From Margaritifera margaritifera (lineage: Eukaryota; Mollusca; Bivalvia; Unionida; Margaritiferidae), in NCBI GenBank assembly GCA_029931535.1, contig JAQPZY010000861.1:310001-374000 (forward strand): 64,000 bases of DNA, written 5' to 3'. The notes below the pieces were generated by a model that saw only the letters and a list, made by a program, of their open reading frames with translations, did no database searches and was not told where the DNA came from. Below are positions 13,131-21,583 of this stretch, piece by piece. Made by a program: the position numbers and the translations under genes. Within the stretch, counting starts at the first letter, position 1, and each line of letters starts with the position of its first letter.

Positions 13131-13262
13131 AAGGACGGACACCATGCGTGGCAAAAAATCCACGCCATCTACAAAATGTACAATAGAAATTACATCCTAG
13201 TAAAGATATGCATGGAGATACTAAGGAAATATGTCAAGAGCATGGTGTAGCGGGATACTCCT
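13131..13262 (-). repeat. Dispersed repeat fragment, copy B
   Basis: Aligns with 5738-5890, with the same GTAGCGGGATACT end. On the minus strand it follows directly on the PLE linker fragment at 13,320-13,263. Confidence 0.55.
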
Positions 13263-13320
13263 GTCGTTGAACTTCTGCACGATTTGTTTGCAAATTAGGC
13301 AACGCTTGTCTTTGCAGCCA
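13263..13320 (-). pseudogene. PLE fragment displaced by LTR element (Cys linker)
   Basis: On the minus strand this encodes GCKDKRCLICKQI. It matches in spacing the KCKKRRCSQCANI linker between RT and GIY-YIG of the PLE at 21.5 kb. It is the continuation of the minus-strand PLE that stops at 19,046, on the other side of the Gmr1-like element. The expected GIY-YIG domain does not follow. Confidence 0.6.
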
Positions 13321-14072
13321 TGTTATGTATGATGTTTATATAATATTATAAATATTTTAGGAAATTATAAATGTTTCTTCACTTTAATATTTGCTTAGAT
13401 CTTAATGTTTATCAGGAAAAACATGTTTAACTAGTGTCCTTGAATTAGGTTGTTTTGATCAATATGTTTTCTCAATTTGAAGGTCAAGGTTGAATTTTTG
13501 TTTACAAGTAAAATTCCATTAAGATGACACACATTCTAGAACATTCTGTCATGTGACCAATCTTTATATATACCATGTTTGGTGGACATTTATTCAGTTT
13601 TGACATTACCATCAGTCTTGTGAAGAGCTATTACAGTTGTGAAAATTCATTCCAAATTCTAAGAGAGGAATTATTTTAAATATTCATTGGATTATAACAG
13701 TGCTCATAAACTTTTGGATTTTGGATTTTTAATTAATGATTTTGGAATTTAACTGAACTTATTCAGAGATTTTGGAATACTTCATTTTGACATCAGCACA
13801 TCAAGATTTCTAGTACATCAGGACTTTGGAGACCATTAACACATAATAAATACAAGGACACAGCCGTGAATTCGGAACATTCTATATTTAGGACTTGTGA
13901 TTAGAACAATCATTCTTATTGGATTATTAGGATTTCAAAACACATTACTGTAAGTGACTTTTTGATTTTTCATTTTAATTATCTAGTAATAAATTGCTTG
14001 TTGATTTTTTACTTGATTTGTTGGTTTCACTTTCTTTCTGTTACATTTTTCTTAGACCATAGAGTCGTAACA
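13321..14072 (+). repeat. 5' LTR of Gmr1-like retrotransposon
   Basis: 752 bp, beginning TGTTATGTATGATG and ending GAGTCGTAACA, so it has TG...CA ends. It matches the 3' LTR at 18,293-19,045 with only about five visible differences (one small indel cluster near AATAAATACAAGG and two single-base changes). A TATATA stretch (about 13566) could serve as promoter, but that is inference. Confidence 0.95.
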
Positions 14073-14077
14073 GAAAT

Positions 14078-14095
14078 TGGGGGCTCGTCCGGGAT
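14078..14095 (+). promoter_or_regulatory. Primer binding site, tRNA-Pro type
   Basis: TGGGGGCTCGTCCGGGAT lies 5 nt after the 5' LTR. This 18-mer is complementary to the 3' end of tRNA-Pro, the primer also used by murine gammaretroviruses. Confidence 0.88.
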
Positions 14096-14238
14096 TGAAT
14101 TTCTTTAAAGCATATTAGAGATATTAAATTTATCTTTGAAATTCATATTGATTTTGTCTCTGAATTTTTTGTTTTTGTCTTTGGCAAAGATTTTTTATAT
14201 AGAGAAATTTTTTTGTGTGAAACCAACAAGCATTTACA

Positions 14239-14283
14239 ATGGCATCTAATGTTCAGAATTTCATTTCAAAACCTATCCAGTAG
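14239..14283 (+). pseudogene. Truncated gag start (14 codons)
   Basis: ATG at 14239 opens a frame beginning MASNVQNF that stops at 14281. It is in the leader position expected for the gag initiation codon. The next gag homology begins only at 14296 and corresponds to the C-terminal part, so most of gag (matrix/capsid region) has apparently been deleted here. Confidence 0.6.
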
Positions 14284-14295
14284 GGGATAGGGTGC

Positions 14296-15069
14296 ATGAG
14301 AAAGTTAATTGAAGAGTTCAAGAGGTGCATCCATAGTGATGTTAAAACCTATCTTGACGAGCAGAATGTGGAAACTTTGGAAAATGCTGCTCGTATGGCT
14401 GATGATTATTCCTTGACTCACAAAATTTCATTTGGCAATAATTCGTCCTCTCAGCAGTTTTCTGGTAAAAAACTATTTCAATCTCATTCGAGTACTTCCA
14501 AATTTCACAACAGCACAACTGTTAGGAATCAAACATCTGATAAGACTGATCAGAAATCCTTATCTCTTCCTACGTGCACTTATTGTAAAAAGAAAGGGCA
14601 CGTTATTTCTGATTGCTTCAAGTTGAAAAATAAGCAACAGAGTAAAGACAGAGCTTTTCCAAATGCTCTTATTTCTACGAGGTCAAGGTCACAATCTTGT
14701 ATTGAAAGCAATACATTTGTTGGGTCAAACAAACCCCAGTCTGATTCTGTTTTAGAGGCTTATGAACCATTCATGTCAGAAGGTTCTATATCACTTATTG
14801 GTGATTCTGCCAAACCTATCCCAATTAAAATATTAAGGGACACTGGAGCTTCTCAGAGTCTTTTATTATCAGGTACTTTGCCTTTGTCTGAGGAGTCTTC
14901 TTCAAGTGAAAGTGTTCTTGTTCAGGGAGTAGAGTGCGGCTTTGTAAATGTTCCTCTCCATTGTGTAAATTTGGCATCAGACTTAGTTTCTGGACCTGTG
15001 ACTGTTGGGGCAGTGACTTCTTTACCCATAGAGGGTGTTCATTTATTACTAGGCAATGACCTAGCTTGA
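14296..15069 (+). CDS. Gag C-terminal part with zinc knuckle, plus aspartic protease
   Basis: 257 residues. Residues about 1-45 (EEFKRCIHSDVKTYLDEQ, then LENAARMADDYSLTHK) resemble the C-terminal gag helix region that precedes the nucleocapsid in many animal gypsy elements. A CCHC knuckle, CTYCKKKGHVISDC, lies at about residues 95-108. The retropepsin active-site motif DTGAS lies at about residue 182, followed by a flap/second half ending LLLGNDLA (about 250-257). The frame ends in TGA. The next ORF is in the same frame, so this looks like one nonsense mutation (or a readthrough stop) rather than a true gene end. The internal ATG used is only the first in the surviving fragment. Confidence 0.85.
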   Translation: MRKLIEEFKRCIHSDVKTYLDEQNVETLENAARMADDYSLTHKISFGNNSSSQQFSGKKLFQSHSSTSKFHNSTTVRNQTSDKTDQKSLSLPTCTYCKKKGHVISDCFKLKNKQQSKDRAFPNALISTRSRSQSCIESNTFVGSNKPQSDSVLEAYEPFMSEGSISLIGDSAKPIPIKILRDTGASQSLLLSGTLPLSEESSSSESVLVQGVECGFVNVPLHCVNLASDLVSGPVTVGAVTSLPIEGVHLLLGNDLA

Positions 15070-15078
15070 GATAAGGTT

Positions 15079-17046
15079 GTGGTTAATCCACTTGTAACTG
15101 ACAAGCCTTGTTTGGATCAGAAAGTTGATCCTGTCGAAACTGAAATCCCTGATTTGTACCCTGCTTGTGCAGTTACTAGAGCTATGTCAAAAAGAGCTCT
15201 TGAGATTGATGTTGATCAGGATATTATTCCTTTAGCTGACACATGTATTGGTCAGTCTTTTGATGAGGTCACTTTTTCCTCAGGTATTGATCAATCAAAT
15301 GGTATTGATCACAGTGATCCTCTTTTGGCAACTCATTCTCTTTGTTCTACTCAGGGTGACAGACGACAATCCCTTGTCGTTGAACAGGAGCAAGATCCCG
15401 AGATATCTTGTTTGTTTCAGAGGGCTATTAGTGAAACTGAAGCCACACAAGTTCCAGTGTGTTACTTTGTGAAAAATGGGGTCCTTATGAGGAAATGGAG
15501 ACCACCTGATGTACCCGCTGGTGACGAGTGGTCAGTGAGCTATCAAATTGTTGTTCCTAAGTCATATCGACAGGAAATTCTTAATTTAGCCCATGAAACT
15601 CCTTTGGCTGGTCATTTAGGAGTCCGTAAGACTTATCACAAGATCTTGAATCATTTTTATTGGCCGAAACTCAAAAGTGATGTTTCTAAATACTGCAGAT
15701 CTTGTCACACTTGTCAAATGGTAGGAAAACCCAATCAGAAGATACCTAAGGCTCATCTGCAACCTATTCCTGCATTTGATGAATCATTTAGTAGAATAAT
15801 AGTAGATTGTGTTGGTCCTTTACCTAAAACCAAGTTAGGCAACCAATACTTGTTGACCATCATGTGTACATCTACAAGATTTCCAGAGGCAATTCCTCTG
15901 AGAAATATAAAAACTAAAACTATTGTGAAAGCTTTGGTGAAGTTTTTTTTTACACTTGTTGGCCTTCCCAAATCTTTCCAGTCAGATCAAGGGTCCAATT
16001 TTATGTCTGGAATTTTCCAACAAGTTATGCATGAATTAGGCATCCAACAGTTTAAATCTTCTGCCTATCACCCTGAAAGTCAAGGTGCTTTGGAAAAATT
16101 TCATAAAACTTTGAAGAATATGATTCGATCATATTGCTTTGATACAGAAAAGGATTGGGATGAGGGTGTTCATTTGTTGTTGTTTGCTGTTAGGGAATCA
16201 GTTCAAGAGTCGTTGGGTTTTAGTCCCTTTGAACTAGTTTTTGGTCATACTGTCCGTGGACCATTGAAATTATTGAAAGAGAAACTTCTTTCAAATGAAG
16301 ATTCAAAGATTAATCTTTTTGATTATGTCTCTGATTTCAAATACAAGTTGTCAAAGGCCTGTGAAGTAGCAAGAACTAATCTTCACACTACCCAGTCAAA
16401 AATGAAATTAAGGTATGACAGAAATTCACAGGAAAGGAGTTTTAAACCTGGTGACAAAGTTCTGGCTCTCTTTCCCATACCTCAGAATCCTCTTCAGGCT
16501 AAATTTTATGGTCCTTATACCGTTGAAAAGAAAGTAAATGACTTAAATTATATCATTAACACTTCTGGGAGACGGAAACAGAAACAACTTTGTCATATAA
16601 ATATGTTAAAGGAATATTTTGACAGAGATAGCTCAGCTAATTATTTAGTTAATTTAGTTGTACCTGTCCCACACAGTGAAGATATCAACGATGGAGTACG
16701 ATCAGACTATAGTGACTCTGGTATAACCAATCTTCGGAATTCAGAAATATTGAACAACCTAGACCAGAAACTTTCACATCTACAACAACAGGAAAGAAAT
16801 GAACTAAAACAGCTATTACATGACTATGAGCACTTGTTTCCTGATGTTCCAACACGAACAAGTAAAATTTATCATGACGTTGACGTTGTAGATTCTGCGC
16901 CTGTGAAACAGCATCCTTATAGGATGAATCCTCTCAAACAGAACTATCTGAAGAAAGAAATTCAGTATTTACTGGAGAATGATTTCATAGAACCAAGTAA
17001 AAGTAACTGGATTTTCACCATGTATTCTTGTTCCCAAGCCAGATAA
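15079..17046 (+). CDS. Integrase followed by N-terminal part of reverse transcriptase
   Basis: 655 residues. A zinc-binding HHCC segment lies at residues about 172-212 (HETPLAGH, then CRSCHTCQ). The core has a DD35E triad in IVDCVGPL (D about 242), QSDQGSNF (D about 303) and GALEKFHK (E about 339). A GPY/F-type C-terminal domain follows (KFYGPYTV, about 475). Without an intervening terminator the frame then runs into the start of a reverse transcriptase (LLHDYEHLFPD, about 590, then VKQHPYRMNP and LLENDFIEPSKSNW). It stops at 17046 after a frameshift in the SNW...LVPKP region: the continuation is in another frame at 17,057. The order INT-RT is the reverse of typical Ty3/gypsy elements. Confidence 0.92.
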   Translation: MVNPLVTDKPCLDQKVDPVETEIPDLYPACAVTRAMSKRALEIDVDQDIIPLADTCIGQSFDEVTFSSGIDQSNGIDHSDPLLATHSLCSTQGDRRQSLVVEQEQDPEISCLFQRAISETEATQVPVCYFVKNGVLMRKWRPPDVPAGDEWSVSYQIVVPKSYRQEILNLAHETPLAGHLGVRKTYHKILNHFYWPKLKSDVSKYCRSCHTCQMVGKPNQKIPKAHLQPIPAFDESFSRIIVDCVGPLPKTKLGNQYLLTIMCTSTRFPEAIPLRNIKTKTIVKALVKFFFTLVGLPKSFQSDQGSNFMSGIFQQVMHELGIQQFKSSAYHPESQGALEKFHKTLKNMIRSYCFDTEKDWDEGVHLLLFAVRESVQESLGFSPFELVFGHTVRGPLKLLKEKLLSNEDSKINLFDYVSDFKYKLSKACEVARTNLHTTQSKMKLRYDRNSQERSFKPGDKVLALFPIPQNPLQAKFYGPYTVEKKVNDLNYIINTSGRRKQKQLCHINMLKEYFDRDSSANYLVNLVVPVPHSEDINDGVRSDYSDSGITNLRNSEILNNLDQKLSHLQQQERNELKQLLHDYEHLFPDVPTRTSKIYHDVDVVDSAPVKQHPYRMNPLKQNYLKKEIQYLLENDFIEPSKSNWIFTMYSCSQAR

Positions 17047-17056
17047 TACATTCCGT

Positions 17057-18154
17057 ATGTGTACTGACTATAGAAAAGTCAACAGTGTCACCAAAACTGA
17101 TTCATTTCCAATCCCAAGAATGGACGATTGCATTGATAAAATTGGAAATGCGGAATATGTCACCAAGTTTGACCTTTTAAAAGGATTCTGGCAAATTCCA
17201 CTGACGGAAAGGGCAAAAGAAATTTCAGCATTTGTAACTCCAGATGGACTTTATCAATATAAAGTCATGCCGTTTGGAATGAAAAATTCGCCTGCAACGT
17301 TTCAACGTCTGATGAACATGATAACATTTGGTCTTGATAATTGTGACGCTTATATCGATGACGTCATTATCTACAACAACACCTGGGAAGATCATTTGGA
17401 AACCATTCGAAAATTCTTCGATCGACTCAGCGATGCGAATCTGACAATTAATTTGAGCGAAAGTGAGTTTTGCCATGCTTGTGTCACATTTTTAGGACAT
17501 ATTGTGGGACAAGGTCAAGTTAAACCTATAGAAGCTAAGGTCAAAGCTATCTCTGAATTTCAAGTTCCAATTTGTAAAAAGCAACTGATGCGATTTCTAG
17601 GTATGGCTGGATATTATCGGAAATTTTGTTCCAATTTTTCCAAAACTGTTGAACCTTTGACAAGTTTATTGAGTAAGAAAACCAAATTTCATTGGTCTGA
17701 CAAGTGTCAGGAATCTTTTGACAAGTTAAAGGCCATGCTTAAGAATGCACCAGTTCTTTCTGCACCAAATTTTAGCCAATCTTTTAAATTATCTGTTGAT
17801 GCAAGTGATGTAGGGGTTGGTGGAGTATTGATTCAGGAAGACAAAAGTGGTGTGGATCACCCTGTGTGTTATTTTTCTAAAAAACTAAACAAGCACCAGA
17901 AAAATTATTCCACAATTGAGAAGGAATGTTTGGCTTTGATATTGGCTTTACAGCATTTTGAAGTGTATGTTACCTCAGCTCTTTCTCCAATTATTGTGTA
18001 CAGTGATCACAATCCCCTTACTTTCATCAACAAAATGAAAGATAAAAATCGGAGATTGTTGAGATGGAGTTTGATATTGCAGGAATATAACATTGACATC
18101 AAACACATCAGGGGAAAAGACAATGTGATTGCAGATGCACTCTCACGTGCCTAG
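17057..18154 (+). CDS. Reverse transcriptase and RNase H (C-terminal part of pol)
   Basis: 365 residues. RT motifs: CTDYRKVN (2-9), KFDLLKGFWQIPL (about 37-49, catalytic D in motif A), MPFGMKNSPATFQR (about 73-86) and AYIDDVII (about 97-104, catalytic YxDD). The thumb region has FLGMAGYYRKF. RNase H begins about residue 240 (LSVDASDVGVGGVL) with EKECLALILAL and YSDHNPLTF, ending KDNVIADALSRA, the usual gypsy C terminus. The frame ends pol: the 3' LTR starts 138 bp downstream and no integrase follows, confirming the rearranged order. All catalytic Asp residues are present, so this half could be functional if joined in frame. Confidence 0.95.
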   Translation: MCTDYRKVNSVTKTDSFPIPRMDDCIDKIGNAEYVTKFDLLKGFWQIPLTERAKEISAFVTPDGLYQYKVMPFGMKNSPATFQRLMNMITFGLDNCDAYIDDVIIYNNTWEDHLETIRKFFDRLSDANLTINLSESEFCHACVTFLGHIVGQGQVKPIEAKVKAISEFQVPICKKQLMRFLGMAGYYRKFCSNFSKTVEPLTSLLSKKTKFHWSDKCQESFDKLKAMLKNAPVLSAPNFSQSFKLSVDASDVGVGGVLIQEDKSGVDHPVCYFSKKLNKHQKNYSTIEKECLALILALQHFEVYVTSALSPIIVYSDHNPLTFINKMKDKNRRLLRWSLILQEYNIDIKHIRGKDNVIADALSRA

Positions 18155-18286
18155 AAATGTAATATTGCTTGATGTAATTAAGTCCAGTATCATAAAACAT
18201 GTTCTTATGTAATTTTGGTTATTATAGTATTAGATGTATATTCAAAAGAAAGCTTTATTATATAAATCTTTCTTTTTCTTTATGAC

Positions 18287-18292
18287 GGGAGG
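18287..18292 (+). promoter_or_regulatory. Polypurine tract
   Basis: GGGAGG lies immediately before the 3' LTR TGTTATG, the expected plus-strand primer position. It is unusually short. Confidence 0.65.
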
Positions 18293-19045
18293 TGTTATGT
18301 ATGATGTTTATATAATATTATAAATATTTTAGGAAATTATAAATGTTTCTTCACTTTAATATTTGCTTAGATCTTAATGTTTATCAGGAAAAACATGTTT
18401 AACTAGTGTCCTTGAATTAGGTTGTTTTGATCAATATGTTTTCTCAATTTGAAGGTCAAGGTTGAATTTTTGTTTACAAGTAAAATTCCATTAAGATGAC
18501 ACACATTCTAGAACATTCTGTCATGTGACCAATCTTTATATATACCATGTTTGGTGGACATTTATTCAGTTTTGACATTACCATCAGTCTTGTGAAGAGC
18601 TATTACAGTTGTGAAAATTCATTCCAAATTCTAAGAGAGGAATTATTTTAAATATTCATTGGATTATAACAGTGCTCATAAACTTTTGGATTTTGGATTT
18701 TTAATTAATGATTTTGGAATTTAACTGAACTTATTCAGAGATTTTGGAATACTTCATTTTGACATCAGCACATCAAGATTTCTAGTACATCAGGACTTTG
18801 GAGACCATTAACACATAATAACATTCAAGGACACAGCCGTGAATTCGGAACATTCTATATTTAGGACTTGTGATTAGTACAATCATTCTTATTGGATTAT
18901 TAGGATTTCAAAACACATTACTGTAAGTGACTTTTTAATTTTTCATTTTAATTATCTAGTAATAAATTGCTTGTTGATTTTTTACTTGATTTGTTGGTTT
19001 CACTTTCTTTCTGTTACATTTTTCTTAGACCATAGAGTCGTAACA
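18293..19045 (+). repeat. 3' LTR of Gmr1-like retrotransposon
   Basis: 753 bp, TG...CA, nearly identical to the 5' LTR. Confidence 0.95.
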
Positions 19046-20648
19046 GCAATATGTGCCTGAATCTGTGGTCTTGTTTGAAAGTTACCTTGGTCCTTCATGT
19101 TTTTAGGTCTACGGTACGCAACCATAGGAACTTCTTGAAATATGCCCATCAGATGTTCTGAGGATTGAATCTGGTGCCAATGCTTCCGAATGATCTCTTG
19201 TACTTTTTGGGCATCAAGGTGAAAAGTAACAACGAAGGTGACGCGTTTGTTAGTTTTCTTGGTTTTATATTGCAGGAGGGCTCTTCTATCGAGGAGTCAA
19301 GTTTTGTTAATAGCCTCCTCGATGTAGCTATTTCTGTATCCTCTTCTTCTAAGGTGCCCATTGACCTCTTCGAGTCTCTTTTCAAAGGTATCCGGATTAG
19401 GACATATGCGTTTGGTCCGAACGCACATGGCGTAAGGAAGATTTTTTTTTATTACGTGCTGGGGATGGCAGCTGGTTGGGAGTAGATATTGGTGAGAGTC
19501 AGATGGTTTAGAATACAGCTCAGTTTTTATGTTCCCCTCTAAGTGGGTAGATTGAGGATCCAAAAAGATGTTGGATCTGTTGGATGACTCTGACGTAAAT
19601 TTAATCGTGGGACGGAAGTTATATTGGCGATTTCAAGAAATATTTTGAAATTGTTGCCCGTTTCGATCAATTTTGATTATATGCCTTCAATTAATGCGCA
19701 CCAGCTTAGAGGTCTATAGGGTGCCTCATTGATGAGTTTTTGCTCGAGTCTTCCTGTGAAAACATTGGCATACGAAGGTGCCATTGTAGTGTCCATTTCA
19801 GTTTCATTAATTTGCAGGAAGTGTTTGCTGTTGAATACAAAATTGTTAAACTTAAGAACGTGTGTCAACATTTTGACCAAATAGTATGTGGGGCTTGGAA
19901 GGATCAGGTCGACCGTCACATGCTTCCTTGCAGGCTGTGCTACCTTCATTATGTGAGATGTCGGTGTATTTGGAACAGACGTCCATAGATGCGAGGAGAG
20001 TGTTATCTGGAGGGTTAGTTTTCGTTGTTTTGTTGAGATAGTCCGTTGTATCTTGAATATACAAAGGCATTTTTTCCATGAAAGGCCGAAGGTGATAATT
20101 AACGAATTCAGAAATTTGTTCGGTGGGATGGTTGTTTCCGGAAATGATTGGCCTCCCCGGATTCTCTTCTTTGTGTATTTTAGGGAGTAAATAAAATCTC
20201 CCTAGTTTGGGGTCAACTGGTAGGAGGTTAGTCAGTGTTTTGTCATCAATGTGACCTGCGGTGAACATGTCTTTTAATGTCTGACACACGATTTCAGCTT
20301 GTTCATCTGTTGGGTCATGACTTGGTTTCTTATAGAAATCTCTCGTCTGAAATTTGTCGGTTCACCTCAGCGATGTAGTCAGACGTATTCATGACAACAA
20401 AGCAGGATCACTTGTCCGCTGGCTTGAAAACAATATTTTCCCTCTAGCGCAGTTTTTTCAGCGACTGTCCTTCCTGTCGAGTTAAATTGTCCTTTTTGGT
20501 ATGGCTCTGTTCGTGCGAGTTAATGTCCACCGCCTTTAGAGCTAGAACTTTACTAGCGGGTGGAACATAATCGCTTTTTGGGCGGAATCTGAGGCTCATC
20601 GTTACTGACACTGGATGATTCACCAGCATCGTCACTAAACTTTTTTTT

Positions 20649-20650
<2 letters not shown>

Positions 20651-20715
<65 letters not shown>

Positions 20716-20720
20716 TATTT
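20651..20720. repeat. (AT)n microsatellite inside PLE 5' region
   Basis: About 28 AT units, then ACATATATATTTG. It lies just downstream (in element sense) of the hammerhead-like motif. Confidence 0.95.
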
Positions 20721-20743
20721 GAAATAAAGAAACAACACAAAAG

Positions 20744-20800
20744 CCGATAAATTTGTGCGACTAGTTTCGCATTTACTATATGCTTCTTCACTCACAAAAT
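20744..20800 (-). ncRNA. Degenerate hammerhead-ribozyme-like motif of PLE
   Basis: On the minus strand: UGAAGA (20,790-20,785), a short stem II GCAU...AUGC, then GCGAAAC (GAAA at 20,768-20,765), a minimal stem III CUAG, and the cleavage triplet GUC (20,761-20,759). Stem I is possible between UUUGUG (just upstream) and CACAAA (just downstream of GUC). The core C of CUGANGA is G here, so self-cleavage is doubtful. Hammerhead motifs are known in PLE pseudo-LTRs. Confidence 0.5.
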
Positions 20801-21001
20801 GTTTTTGAAAGAAACGGACGACGTCTATATATTTATAAACAATTACGTCATTGACATAACGTCATAAATGATATGCTTTATCATAAAAATATCATGTGTA
20901 TAACGGGATCAGAAAGATACATGAGTCTCTAATGAAAATTGATAGTGAAATTATAATGTAGAGACAAACAGTCATACATACAACTACATATTTCTATAAC
21001 T

Positions 21002-21039
<38 letters not shown>

Positions 21040-21075
21040 TACATACATACATATATACATATACATATACACATG
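21002..21075. repeat. (AT)n-(AC)n-(CATA)n microsatellite in PLE 3' tail
   Basis: Compound tract downstream (element sense) of the GIY-YIG ORF. A length-different version is present in the inverted copy at 24,806-24,905. Confidence 0.9.
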
Positions 21076-21106
21076 TATACGACATATCAATTCCTCCACG
21101 AAAAAT

Positions 21107-21583
21107 TTATACAATTTTATATAATGCCTTAGTATTAAAGCCATTGGGATACAAAGTATCTAACCTATTAATCCAGTAACTTTCTTTAATGAGTCTGTTC
21201 ATTTCTCCGTGCACAATATCGATTGGCATGAAAGAAAAATCACGTAAAGAGTGATTATTTGTATTAAAATGTATTGAAATATTAGAGGAGAACTGAGGAT
21301 CCATACAATATTTTATATGAAAGCTGTGATTAATAATTCTCGTAGAAACTTGTTGAAGTGTTTGTCCAACATATTGCATGTTACATTTTTTACAGGTTAT
21401 CAAATAAATTACATTAGTTGATATACAGTCCGTGTTATAACGTAGAGAAAACAATTCTTTAGTATTGGAGCTACTAAAATAGGTACTTTCTCTAATATTT
21501 GCACATTGAGAGCACCGACGTTTTTTGCATTTAGATGATGAAAAACATCTTTTTAAATTTTCTGTCGGTTTAGTTCTGATCAA
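21107..21583 (-). CDS. Penelope-like element, GIY-YIG endonuclease part
   Basis: 158 residues beginning MIRTKPTENLKRC, then a Cys-rich linker (SSKCKKRRCSQCANI, residues about 17-31) and a GIY-YIG domain: NVIYLITCKKCNMQYVGQT (about 58-76), followed by an Arg/His segment (STRIINHSFHIKYC). In PLEs this endonuclease follows the RT and makes the target nick. It overlaps the RT frame by 4 nt but is in a different frame, so a frameshift separates them. The same break occurs in the inverted copy. Confidence 0.9.
   Translation of the reverse strand: MIRTKPTENLKRCFSSSKCKKRRCSQCANIRESTYFSSSNTKELFSLRYNTDCISTNVIYLITCKKCNMQYVGQTLQQVSTRIINHSFHIKYCMDPQFSSNISIHFNTNNHSLRDFSFMPIDIVHGEMNRLIKESYWINRLDTLYPNGFNTKALYKIV

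Larger units (their letters stand above)
13321..19045 (+). mobile_element. Ty3/gypsy-related LTR retrotransposon, Gmr1-like order
   Basis: 5,725 bp in total. Order is 5' LTR, tRNA-Pro primer site, truncated gag, protease, integrase, reverse transcriptase, RNase H, polypurine tract, 3' LTR. Integrase before RT with gypsy-type domains is the arrangement described for Gmr1 of cod and its relatives. The element is defective: most of gag is missing, there is a stop between protease and integrase, and a frameshift at the start of RT. Its insertion split a minus-strand PLE. The flanks (TTGC/TGGC on the PLE strand) give at best a 4-bp target duplication with one mismatch. Confidence 0.93.
19046..20800 (-). 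pseudogene. Penelope-like element RT, broken, interrupted by the LTR element
   Basis: Minus-strand fragments in order: 20,635-20,444 (LTRQEGQSLKKL), then about 20,440-20,330 (FVVMNTSDYIAEVNRQ), 20,289-19,852 (FYLLPKIHKEENPGRPIISGN, VNYHLRPFMEKMP and a motif A-like LLASMDVCSKYTDI), 19,949-19,677 (FVFNSKHFLQINETEMDTTMAPSYANVF, motif B), 19,563-19,297 (post-RT region, HQYLLPTSCHPQHVIKKNLPY) and the terminal VPMVAYRRPKNMKD near 19,110. This is the canonical PLE order. The catalytic motif C Asp pair region is degraded. The frame is broken several times. The LTR element cuts it at 19,046 and the linker continues at 13,320. The 5' end carries an (AT)n tract and a hammerhead-like motif. Confidence 0.85.
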
